Of a DNA stretch of 64,000 nucleotides, positions 45,853-52,996 are shown in pieces (position 1 is the first letter of the stretch; the number at the start of each line of letters is the position of its first letter). The notes beneath the pieces are model-generated. The model ran no database searches. It was not told where the DNA came from and was given only the letters and a program-made list of their open reading frames with translations. The position numbers and the translations under genes are program-made. The DNA comes from Polaribacter butkevichii (GTDB lineage: Bacteria > Bacteroidota > Bacteroidia > Flavobacteriales > Flavobacteriaceae), in the NCBI RefSeq assembly GCF_038024105.1, contig NZ_CP150661.1:3439501-3503500 (forward strand), read 5' to 3'.

Positions 45853-46908
45853 TTACGCAACAACTCCTTGACAGCTACTTCCTGCGCCAGCAGTACATCC
45901 GTAACAATGTTGGTTGATAATAATATTTCTATTTTGCAACAATTCTTCGTTGTAATCTGAAATGTGTTTTACCTTACTTGCAACTTTTAAGTTTAGCATC
46001 TGGTTAAAATCGCAATCATACAACCAACCATCCCAACTAATTGAAATTGTGTTTGTACACATTACGTTTTCTACAGCTGTCGGATTGTATGCATCTAATA
46101 AAGAATGCATATAATCTTCATAATTTTCTGAAGCAATTAAATAATCTAAAAAGCGACTAATTGGTAAGTTGGTAATTGCAAACAATTGATGAAAATCGAT
46201 GTCGAATTCAGATTTTAAAGCCTTTTTAAAATCGTTCTGTAAAGCCATTTGATCTCCAGGTAAAAATGCCCCTGAAGGATTATAAACTAAATCTAATTTT
46301 AAGTCAGAACCTTCTAAACCATAACCAATGGCATTTAATTCTTGCAAGGCTTTTATCGATTTATCGAAAACACCATTTCCACGTTGTTTGTCTGTTTTTC
46401 CACGCGTCCAGTGAGGCATAGAAGAAACCACATGCACTCCGTGTTTCTTAAAGAATTCGGGTAAATCGTAATATTTTTTGTTAGCTCTAATAATTGTTAA
46501 ATTAGAACGCACAATAAAATCTTTAATTCCTGCTTTGGCAGCTTCTTCTACAAACCATCTAAAATTAGGATTCATTTCTGGCGCTCCACCAGTTAAATCT
46601 AACGTATGTGCTTCTGTTTTTTTAATAACATCTAAACATTGTTGCATGGTTTCTTTGGTCATAATTTCTTTACGATCAGGACCAGCATCTACATGACAAT
46701 GTTCGCAAACTTGGTTACACATGTAGCCTAAGTTTATTTGTAGAATTTCTAATTTTTTAGGACGTAAAGGAAAATGACCTGTTTCTTTTATTTTTGCAGC
46801 AAATGTTGGTAGTTCTCCGTTTGCGAAAATTCCGCTAGAAAGAATTTCCATTTGACGAGACGTATTTGCAATATCGTTATTTCTTGCTTTTAATGATTTT
46901 GTAGCCAT
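45853..46908 (-). CDS. arsS: Arsenosugar biosynthesis radical SAM protein ArsS
   Basis: 351 residues. The radical-SAM cluster ligands are Cys64, Cys68 and Cys71 (MCNQVCEHCHVDAG), with LDLTGGAPEMNP as the SAM glycine motif. A Cys-rich C-terminal domain (about 290-351; CTNTISISWDGWLYDCDF, HCYGCTAGAGSSCQG) matches the DUF3641 part of ArsS. ArsS adds a 5'-deoxyadenosyl radical to dimethylarsenite, giving dimethylarsinoyl-deoxyadenosine. It is ordinary Cys, not Sec, at the C-terminus (no internal TGA). Upstream of it is a 268-bp repeat-rich gap. Confidence 0.95.
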   Translation of the reverse strand: MATKSLKARNNDIANTSRQMEILSSGIFANGELPTFAAKIKETGHFPLRPKKLEILQINLGYMCNQVCEHCHVDAGPDRKEIMTKETMQQCLDVIKKTEAHTLDLTGGAPEMNPNFRWFVEEAAKAGIKDFIVRSNLTIIRANKKYYDLPEFFKKHGVHVVSSMPHWTRGKTDKQRGNGVFDKSIKALQELNAIGYGLEGSDLKLDLVYNPSGAFLPGDQMALQNDFKKALKSEFDIDFHQLFAITNLPISRFLDYLIASENYEDYMHSLLDAYNPTAVENVMCTNTISISWDGWLYDCDFNQMLNLKVASKVKHISDYNEELLQNRNIIINQHCYGCTAGAGSSCQGVVA

Positions 46909-46925
46909 ATATTAATTCTGTCAGG

Positions 46926-46970
46926 TCGAGCGCAGTCGAGACCTAAATATTACCTCTCGACTGCGCTCGA
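46926..46970. repeat. Perfect 16-bp inverted repeat TCGAGCGCAGTCGAGA
   Basis: TCGAGCGCAGTCGAGA (46926-46941) and its exact complement (46955-46970) flank a 13-base AT-rich loop, just upstream of the ArsS start. This is the full palindrome of a repeat family whose half copies are at 45079 and, diverged, at about 48474. Confidence 0.88.
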
Positions 46971-46992
46971 TGAGACATTTATTTTATTAAAG

Positions 46993-47179
46993 AGCTTTTC
47001 TCAGTAAAGGCGATTCACTCCAATTTTATTCATGAGATCCTTCTTGAAAAACTCAGGATAAGCGATCTCTAAAATTTTGCTAAAAAGCAAAATTCACTTA
47101 AACTTATAGATACCCACTTTCGTGGGTATAAGCGATTCACATAATTTTTGCTGAAGAGCAAAAATTGGTTCTCTGCTTA
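46993..47179 (-). repeat. Multi-unit structured repeat beginning at the AhpD-like gene's stop codon
   Basis: On the minus strand it starts TAAGCAGAGAACC, with TAA the gene's stop. Hairpins AATTTTTGCT/AGCAAAAATT (47143-47166) and ATACCCAC/GTGGGTAT (47110-47129) follow, separated by the GAATCGCTTAT sequence. A second unit has AATTTTGCT/AGCAAAATT arms (47073-47094) and ATCGCTTATCC, and a third partial unit GAATCGCC lies near 47010. Same order as the element at the dnaK stop. Confidence 0.75.
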
Positions 47180-47512
47180 CATTTCTAATTTATTTACTTT
47201 ATTCATCATTTGAACTCCATGAACTAAAGTTGCGCCACTTTTAATTGCAGCTCCAACATGAATAGCTTCCATCATTTGTTCTTTGGTAACACCACGTTGT
47301 AAAGTGTCTTTTGTATATGCATCTATACAGTAAGGACATTGTTCTGTATGTGCTACAGCTAAAGCGATTAAAGATTTTTCGCGAGCCGTTAAAGCGCCTT
47401 CTTCAAAAACTTTTCCATAATAGTCAAAGAATTTGTTTCCAAGCTCTTCGTTCCATTCTGTAATTTTACCGAATTTTCTTAAATCGGCTGCGTCATAATA
47501 GTTTTTAGACAT
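47177..47512 (-). CDS. Arsenosugar-associated AhpD/carboxymuconolactone decarboxylase-like protein
   Basis: 111 residues. The AhpD-like helical fold has SLIALAVAHTEQCPYCIDAYT with the redox pair Cys59-x-x-Cys62 and EAIHVGAAIKSG. In AhpD a His follows four residues after the second Cys; here Tyr66 occupies that place. Such small peroxidase-like proteins are regular neighbours of ArsS, where they may handle thiols or organoarsenicals. It starts 34 bp after the DUF547 gene. Confidence 0.88.
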   Translation of the reverse strand: MSKNYYDAADLRKFGKITEWNEELGNKFFDYYGKVFEEGALTAREKSLIALAVAHTEQCPYCIDAYTKDTLQRGVTKEQMMEAIHVGAAIKSGATLVHGVQMMNKVNKLEM

Positions 47513-47546
47513 TGTTTTGTTTTATTTTGATTGAAAAATAAAAGTA

Positions 47547-48257
47547 CTATTTTCCGTTTAAAGTCCAATCGTATTTTAGGTAACTAATTTTAGCTTTTGG
47601 GCTAATTTTAGTTGTAGCGTATTTATTTAAAAAGTCGATAACAGAACCTTTTTTAGTGAAATCTACTTTAAACCAATCGAAAATTGAAGAAATTTGAACT
47701 TTATTAGCAGAGATTTTATTTCTAGTAGTATCGTTCACAAAGTCTTTCATTAGTTTGTCTAAAGTTGCTTCTATGTTTTGTTCTGTAAAAGCTACGTTTC
47801 CTAATTTAGGACAAGAACCAGAAGCACAATTTACACCTACATGAATTCTTGCATCAAATAAGTTTTTACGTAGAATTTCATGTTCAATATGATCTAGCGT
47901 ATATGTTTTTCCACCCACTTTTGCAAAAGGAATTTTCCAAGCAGTTTTTCCACCTTGTTTGATATCTGTTATGCTTTTTAGAGGGTAATTTTCTAAAATA
48001 ATTTTGATAGTATATGCGTTGTAAGCATTGATCCAAAATGCTTTTTGTTTATTTTCTGACCAAGAACTCGCTGGTGTCGTTTTTTCTAAATAAGAAAGGT
48101 AGCTGTCTAGTTTAGCTTCATCACTTTTTAATGATTTATAATCTACAACGCCGCTTTTGGTAACGTGTTTTTGTAATAAGCTGTTAAAAATGGATGTTTG
48201 TGCATTTACTTGCGATAAAGTAAAAATAGCCACTAAAGTTAAAAGTATTTTTTTCAT
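47547..48257 (-). CDS. Secreted DUF547 protein
   Basis: 236 residues with a signal peptide (MKKILLTLVAIFTLSQVNAQ). The DUF547 domain spans almost the entire mature chain: AFWINAYNAYTIKIILENYP, TLDHIEHEILR and RIHVGVNCASGSCPKLGNVAF. The conserved Cys pair and His are arranged like a transglutaminase-related (circular-permuted NlpC/P60-type) active site, but activity is not established. It is first in the minus-strand arsenosugar unit, which fits its frequent co-occurrence with ArsS in annotated genomes as I recall. Confidence 0.88.
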   Translation of the reverse strand: MKKILLTLVAIFTLSQVNAQTSIFNSLLQKHVTKSGVVDYKSLKSDEAKLDSYLSYLEKTTPASSWSENKQKAFWINAYNAYTIKIILENYPLKSITDIKQGGKTAWKIPFAKVGGKTYTLDHIEHEILRKNLFDARIHVGVNCASGSCPKLGNVAFTEQNIEATLDKLMKDFVNDTTRNKISANKVQISSIFDWFKVDFTKKGSVIDFLNKYATTKISPKAKISYLKYDWTLNGK

Positions 48258-48579
48258 TGTATGTAATTTCTATAGGTATAGACGAAACCTTTTTAAGTTG
48301 ATTACAAAAAAGAGTTCGAAATTAGTTAAATTAGAGTTAAAGCAGGTTTTTGTTGCTTTAAAATGGTGTAAGTTATGTTGTTGTTTTTAGTTTTAAAGGA
48401 AGTTTCTTAACAGGTTTAGCCCCGATTGAAGCAATTGTTTGAGCTCTTTTTGTTTTTACAAAAAAGCGAGTGCCTTTCGACTTCGCTCAAGATAAATTAC
48501 AAGCGGGATTAGCTTCCAATAAAAATGATTATTTTTGCCAATAATTAAAAGAATAAATAGTTACAAAAATACATATTTT
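48258..48579. other. 322-bp divergent intergenic region upstream of fabD
   Basis: It holds a composite repeat-like stretch (TTTAGCCCCGATTGAAGC near 48416; a CTTTCGACTTCGCTCAAGAT half-repeat at 48474-48493; AAGCGGGATTAGCTTCC ending about 48517), and a TATTTTTG -7 element for fabD at 48530-48537. No gene or RNA with convincing structure is seen in the rest. Confidence 0.65.
48530..48537 (+). promoter_or_regulatory. TAnnTTTG promoter element of fabD
   Basis: TATTTTTG fits the Bacteroidota -7 consensus, 43 bp before the fabD ATG. Confidence 0.5.
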
Positions 48580-49467
48580 ATGAAAGCATATATTTTTCCG
48601 GGTCAAGGAGCGCAATTTACAGGAATGGGATTGGATTTATACGAAAAGTCTGCATTAGCGCAAGAATACTTTGAAAAAGCAAACAAAATTTTAGGATTCT
48701 CGATTACAGATATTATGTTTGAAGGAACTGCTGAGCAATTAAAAGAAACGAAAGTTACGCAGCCAGCAATCTTTTTACATTCTGTAATTTTAGCGAAAGT
48801 TTTAGGAGATTCTTTTCAACCAGAAATGGTTGCAGGACACTCTTTGGGAGAATTATCTGCTTTGGTTGCTAACGGAGTTTTAACTTTTGAAGATGGATTG
48901 AAACTAGTTTCTAAACGTGCTTTGGCAATGCAAAAAGCATGTGAAGCAGCTCCTTCTACAATGGCTGCTGTTTTAGGTTTGGCAGATCATATTGTGGAAG
49001 AAACCTGTGCAGAAATTGATGGAGTAGTGGTTGCTGCAAATTACAATTGTCCTGGACAATTGGTTATTTCTGGTGAAATTGCTGCTGTTGAAAAAGCGTG
49101 TGAAGTATTAACAGAAAAAGGAGCAAGGAGAGCCTTGTTATTACCTGTTGGTGGTGCATTTCACTCACCAATGATGGAGCCTGCAAGAGCTGAATTAGCT
49201 GCTGCAATTGAGGCAACTGAATTTAGCGAGCCTACATGTGCTATTTATCAGAATGTGGTTGCAAAAGCAGTTACAAGTCCAGATGAAATAAAAGAAAATT
49301 TAATTGCTCAATTAACGGCACCAGTAAAATGGACGCAATGTGTACAAGCAATGATTGCAGATGGTGGAACTGAATTTATTGAAGTTGGACCAGGTAAAGT
49401 ATTACAGGGTTTAATGCGTAAAATTGATAGATCTGTTGCTGCTAGTGGAGCAAGTTTACCAGAATAG
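48580..49467 (+). CDS. fabD: Malonyl-CoA:ACP transacylase FabD
   Basis: 295 residues from the ATG at 48580 (MKAYIFPGQGAQ); an earlier frame start would not match the family. The catalytic Ser88 is in VAGHSLGELSAL, with His195 in GGAFHSPMM and the C-terminal EFIEVGPGKVLQGL. It moves malonyl from CoA to acyl carrier protein, the committed donor step of fatty-acid synthesis. It is monocistronic with a strong terminator; other fab genes are not near. Confidence 0.98.
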   Translation: MKAYIFPGQGAQFTGMGLDLYEKSALAQEYFEKANKILGFSITDIMFEGTAEQLKETKVTQPAIFLHSVILAKVLGDSFQPEMVAGHSLGELSALVANGVLTFEDGLKLVSKRALAMQKACEAAPSTMAAVLGLADHIVEETCAEIDGVVVAANYNCPGQLVISGEIAAVEKACEVLTEKGARRALLLPVGGAFHSPMMEPARAELAAAIEATEFSEPTCAIYQNVVAKAVTSPDEIKENLIAQLTAPVKWTQCVQAMIADGGTEFIEVGPGKVLQGLMRKIDRSVAASGASLPE

Positions 49468-49490
49468 GTTTTAATAGATTACTTATACAT

Positions 49491-49524
49491 AAAAAAAACG
49501 AACTCTTTTGAGTTCGTTTTTTTT
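49491..49524 (+). terminator. Rho-independent terminator of fabD
   Basis: AAAACGAACTC and GAGTTCGTTTT arms around TTTT, with long flanking A and T runs, start 24 bp after the stop. Confidence 0.9.
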
Positions 49525-49679
49525 ATGTGTTATTTTGAGGTTTTGTTAACTATATAAATATAAAATCGTTTCAATGTTTTATATTCGAAGTTAACGAAGT
49601 TAGGTTTTTAAAAATTTAGAAACAAACTAAATTATTTTTGTTGCTGATGTTTCTAAGGATCTGTCTCTTTATTTTAAAA

Positions 49680-50627
49680 CTATTTATTAATTGAAATGGA
49701 TTTATACTTCTTTCCTTGCCAAGTATTTATCGCTTCCATTTTTTTGTCAATTTTAGCAACCATTTCAAAGTTTTTTAGTCCGTTCCATTTTGGTGCTATT
49801 AATAAGTCAATAGGCGCTTGACTGATAAAACGCTCTATCACAATATCTGGTCTTAATAATGCTACGAATTCTGTGATGAATTGAATATAGCTCTCTTGTG
49901 TAAAAAGCTGAAAATCTTCTGGGTTTCGATTGTATTGAGAGGCCATGATCGATTTTTTTACAATTTGCAAATGGTGTAATTTTAAGGTGTCAATAGGTAG
50001 TTTAGAAATTTCAATAGCGTGGTTTAATAAGTCTTCTTTGGTTTCTCCTGGTAAACCCATAATTAAATGGGCGCCTAAATGAAAACCTCTGTTTTTACAT
50101 TTGTTAAAAGTAGCAACTGTGTCATTATAAGTATGACATCTGTTTACTTTTTTTAATGTTTTATTTAAAGTGCTTTCCACACCAAATTCTAAAGAAATAA
50201 AATGCTTTTTTGATAGAAAAGATAGGTAATCGATAACTTCATCCGAAATGCAATCGGGTCTTGTGCCAATAACCAAACCAATTACATTTGGCACACTTAA
50301 AGCCTCGTCATACATTTGTTTTAAAGATTCAAAATCTGAATAGGTATTTGTGTATGCCTGAAAATACGCTAAGTATTGTTGTGTTTTGTATTTGGTAGCA
50401 AATCTAGAAATTCCTTCTTCTAACTGTTGTTTTATACCTTTGGTAGGTTGGCAATAATCTGGGTTAAAGGTGTTGTTATTGCAATAGGTGCAGCCTCCGT
50501 AGCCTTTAGATCCATCTCTATTAGGACAAGAAAATCCAATGTCTAATGATATTTTTTGAACTCTTTCGCCGAAAGTTAATTTAATAAATGAAGAATAATC
50601 TAAATAGCGTTTCCCTGAAAAGTTCAT
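49680..50627 (-). CDS. TIGR01212 family radical SAM protein (YhcC-like)
   Basis: 315 residues. The cluster motif is the family's atypical C-x12-C-x2-C (SCPNRDGSKGYGGCTYCNNN). It is followed by ISLEFGVESTLNKTLKKVNR and LGAHLIMGLPGET, which give a TIM-barrel radical-SAM enzyme. Substrate unknown; tRNA modification and cofactor roles are proposed for relatives. Transcribed alone on the minus strand. Confidence 0.92.
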   Translation of the reverse strand: MNFSGKRYLDYSSFIKLTFGERVQKISLDIGFSCPNRDGSKGYGGCTYCNNNTFNPDYCQPTKGIKQQLEEGISRFATKYKTQQYLAYFQAYTNTYSDFESLKQMYDEALSVPNVIGLVIGTRPDCISDEVIDYLSFLSKKHFISLEFGVESTLNKTLKKVNRCHTYNDTVATFNKCKNRGFHLGAHLIMGLPGETKEDLLNHAIEISKLPIDTLKLHHLQIVKKSIMASQYNRNPEDFQLFTQESYIQFITEFVALLRPDIVIERFISQAPIDLLIAPKWNGLKNFEMVAKIDKKMEAINTWQGKKYKSISINK

Positions 50628-50683
50628 AAAAAATACCTTTAAGAAATAATATAAATGATAAGGTTATTGAAAGAAAGTATGCT

Positions 50684-50720
50684 AAAAAAAAACTCCAATT
50701 TTAATAATTGGAGTTTTTTA
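50684..50720 (-). terminator. Rho-independent terminator of galE
   Basis: AAAAACTCCAATT and AATTGGAGTTTTT arms around TTAAT, with an A-rich left flank that reads as a T run on the minus strand, beginning 10 bp after the galE stop. Confidence 0.9.
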
Positions 50721-50729
50721 GTTTTGAAT

Positions 50730-51740
50730 TTATTTTTGAGCTAGTTGCCATTTCCATGAAGACGCTAATGCTTCTTCTAGAGTTTGTTCTGTTTTCCAGT
50801 TCAATTCTTTATTTGCAATGGTAGTATCTGCATAAGCAGCAGTAATATCACCTTCTCTTCTTGGAACAATTTTATAGTTTAATGGTTTTCCAGAAGCTTT
50901 TTCAAAAGCTTTAATTACTTCTAAAACAGAACTTCCTTTTCCTGTACCTACATTAAAATACTCAAATGCTTTTTTGTTATTCTTTTTAATTAGACGTTGT
51001 AAAGCTGCAATATGTGCTTTTGCTAAATCTACTACGTGAATATAATCACGAACTGCAGTACCGTCTACAGTATCATAATCATCACCAAAAACAGATAATT
51101 CTGCACGCATTCCTGCAGCTGTTTGTGTAATATAAGGTATTAAGTTTTGAGGAACCCCTAAAGGTAATTCTCCAATTTTAATTGATGGATGCGCTCCAAT
51201 TGGGTTAAAGTATCTTAAGGCAATAATATTTAAACCGTGTGCTTTACTAGCATCTCTTAAAATTTCTTCACCAATTTGTTTTGTGTTTCCGTAGGTAGAT
51301 TCTGCAGCTTTTACAGGTGCGTTTTCTGTAATAGGCAACTCATCTGCTTGCCCATAAACGGTACAAGAAGAAGAGAAAATAAAATTGTCTAATTTTCTGT
51401 CTCTCATTTCTTGCAATAAATAGATAAGAGAACCTAAATTGTTTTCATAATAATCTAAAGGTTTGTGCATACTTTCACCTACAGCTTTAAATGCAGCAAA
51501 GTGAATAATTCCATCTACTTTGTTATTATCAAAAAAGTTTTTTACATCACTTTTAATTCTTAAATCAATTTGATGAAAATCTGGTTTAACACCTGTTATA
51601 GAAGTAATGTTATCTAGTACATTGATAGACGTATTAGATAAATCATCAATAATTACTACTTCAAAGCCTTCATTTTGTAACTCTACTACTGTGTGAGAAC
51701 CAATAAAACCCAATCCTCCTGTTACTAATATTCTTTTCAT
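50730..51740 (-). CDS. galE: UDP-glucose 4-epimerase
   Basis: 336 residues, a short-chain dehydrogenase fold. NAD binding is by VTGGLGFIGSHTVVEL; the catalytic Ser-x24-Tyr-x3-Lys set is seen in FSSSCTVYG and STYGNTKQIGEE, and the NAD-ligand FNPIGAHPS region is complete. It interconverts UDP-glucose and UDP-galactose, supplying surface-polysaccharide precursors. It is 9 bp downstream of a DegT aminotransferase, consistent with a small sugar-nucleotide operon. Confidence 0.96.
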   Translation of the reverse strand: MKRILVTGGLGFIGSHTVVELQNEGFEVVIIDDLSNTSINVLDNITSITGVKPDFHQIDLRIKSDVKNFFDNNKVDGIIHFAAFKAVGESMHKPLDYYENNLGSLIYLLQEMRDRKLDNFIFSSSCTVYGQADELPITENAPVKAAESTYGNTKQIGEEILRDASKAHGLNIIALRYFNPIGAHPSIKIGELPLGVPQNLIPYITQTAAGMRAELSVFGDDYDTVDGTAVRDYIHVVDLAKAHIAALQRLIKKNNKKAFEYFNVGTGKGSSVLEVIKAFEKASGKPLNYKIVPRREGDITAAYADTTIANKELNWKTEQTLEEALASSWKWQLAQK

Positions 51741-51749
51741 TATGTTATT

Positions 51750-52898
51750 TTAGTTAACGAAATCTAAAATCGTTTTTGTTATAAATGTTAGTTGTTCTTT
51801 ATCTAGTTCTGTATGCATTGGTAAAGAAATTACAGTCTTTATCAATTCGTTTGTTACAGGGAAATCACTTTCTTTATAACGGGCGTCAGCATACGCTTTT
51901 TGAGAATGCAGTGCAACTGGATAATAGATTGCATTCGGAATTCCTTGTTCTAACAAATGTTTGTGTAAATCATCTCTTTTGCCATTTGTAATTTGTAATG
52001 TATATTGATGAAAAACATGGCAATCACAAGTGTCACAGATTTCTCCACAAGCACTTGTTGTTGGCGTAATAATATGTTCTGAAACAGAAAGTGCTTCGTT
52101 GTAAAAACGAGCTGCATTTCTTCTTGCTTCACAATACGTATCTAATAAAGGTAGTTTCGCTTTTAAAACCCCTGCTTGTATAGAGTCTAAACGAGAGTTT
52201 ACACCTACTACATCATGATAATAACGTGTGTACATACCGTGATTTACAATACCACGAATGGTGTGTGCTAATTCATCATCATTAGTAAAAATGGCTCCAC
52301 CATCACCATAACAACCTAAGTTTTTAGAAGGGAAGAAAGAAGTTGTACCTACGTTTCCGATAGTTCCTGCTTTCTTTTTGGTTCCGTCTTTAAAGGTGTA
52401 ATTAGCACCAATTGCTTGTGCATTATCTTCAATTACAAAAAGATTATGCTCTTTTGCAATTTCTAAAACAGCATCCATATTTGCTACTTGTCCGAATAAA
52501 TGAACAGGTACAATGGCTTTAGTTTTTGGAGTGATGGCTCTTTTTAAAGCTTCAATATCTATGTTGTATGTTTCTGCATCTACATCTACCAAAACTGGTG
52601 TTAATTTTAACAATGCAATTACTTCTACGGTTGCAGCAAAAGTAAAATCTGCGGTAATCACTTCATCACCTTGTTCTAAACCTAAACCCATCATTGCAAT
52701 TTGCAATGCATCTGTTCCGTTTGCACAAGGAATTACGTGTTTTACGCCTAAATATTTTTCTAAATCTGCTTGAAACTCATGAACCAAAGGTCCATTTATA
52801 TATGCTGAAGTATTTAAAACTTGTTCTATAGAAGTATTTACAGCTTCTTTTATTTGTTGATATTGACCTTGTAGGTCAACCATTTGAATTTTTTTCAT
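51750..52898 (-). CDS. DegT/DnrJ/EryC1/StrS PLP-dependent sugar aminotransferase
   Basis: 382 residues from the ATG at 52898 (MKKIQMVDLQGQYQQIKEAV). The PLP Lys is Lys192 in SFFPSKNLGCYGDGG, with the aspartate of FVIEDNAQAIGA. An insertion between residues about 280 and 296 carries Cys284, Cys288, Cys291 and Cys293 (SACGEICDTCDCHVFHQYT), which are not typical of characterised members. It transaminates a UDP- or dTDP-keto-sugar. Coupled to galE by a 9-bp gap. Confidence 0.92.
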   Translation of the reverse strand: MKKIQMVDLQGQYQQIKEAVNTSIEQVLNTSAYINGPLVHEFQADLEKYLGVKHVIPCANGTDALQIAMMGLGLEQGDEVITADFTFAATVEVIALLKLTPVLVDVDAETYNIDIEALKRAITPKTKAIVPVHLFGQVANMDAVLEIAKEHNLFVIEDNAQAIGANYTFKDGTKKKAGTIGNVGTTSFFPSKNLGCYGDGGAIFTNDDELAHTIRGIVNHGMYTRYYHDVVGVNSRLDSIQAGVLKAKLPLLDTYCEARRNAARFYNEALSVSEHIITPTTSACGEICDTCDCHVFHQYTLQITNGKRDDLHKHLLEQGIPNAIYYPVALHSQKAYADARYKESDFPVTNELIKTVISLPMHTELDKEQLTFITKTILDFVN

Positions 52899-52916
52899 AT
52901 AAAAAATTTTGCACCT

Positions 52917-52924
52917 CAAAAATA
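52917..52924 (-). promoter_or_regulatory. TAnnTTTG promoter element of the DegT/galE operon
   Basis: The minus strand reads TATTTTTG at 52924-52917, 19 bp upstream of the aminotransferase ATG. Confidence 0.45.
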
Positions 52925-52973
52925 CAAAATGTCTTTCATTTTCTTTGCAGTTATCCGTAAATAATAATTCTGT

Positions 52974-52981
52974 TATCTTTG
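52974..52981 (+). promoter_or_regulatory. TAnnTTTG promoter element of the penicillin acylase gene
   Basis: TATCTTTG, 16 bp before the ATG at 52997, matches the Bacteroidota -7 element. Confidence 0.45.
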
Positions 52982-52996
52982 ATAAAAATCAATTTT

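Noticed and set aside
45853..46908. Selenocysteine in the radical SAM/Cys-rich protein
   Set aside because: Related rSAM/selenodomain families can contain UGA-Sec, but here the Cys-rich end is read through with Cys codons and ends normally in TAA.
46926..46970. Transcription terminator
   Set aside because: The perfect stem has no T run on either strand and belongs to a repeat family, so I list it as a repeat only.
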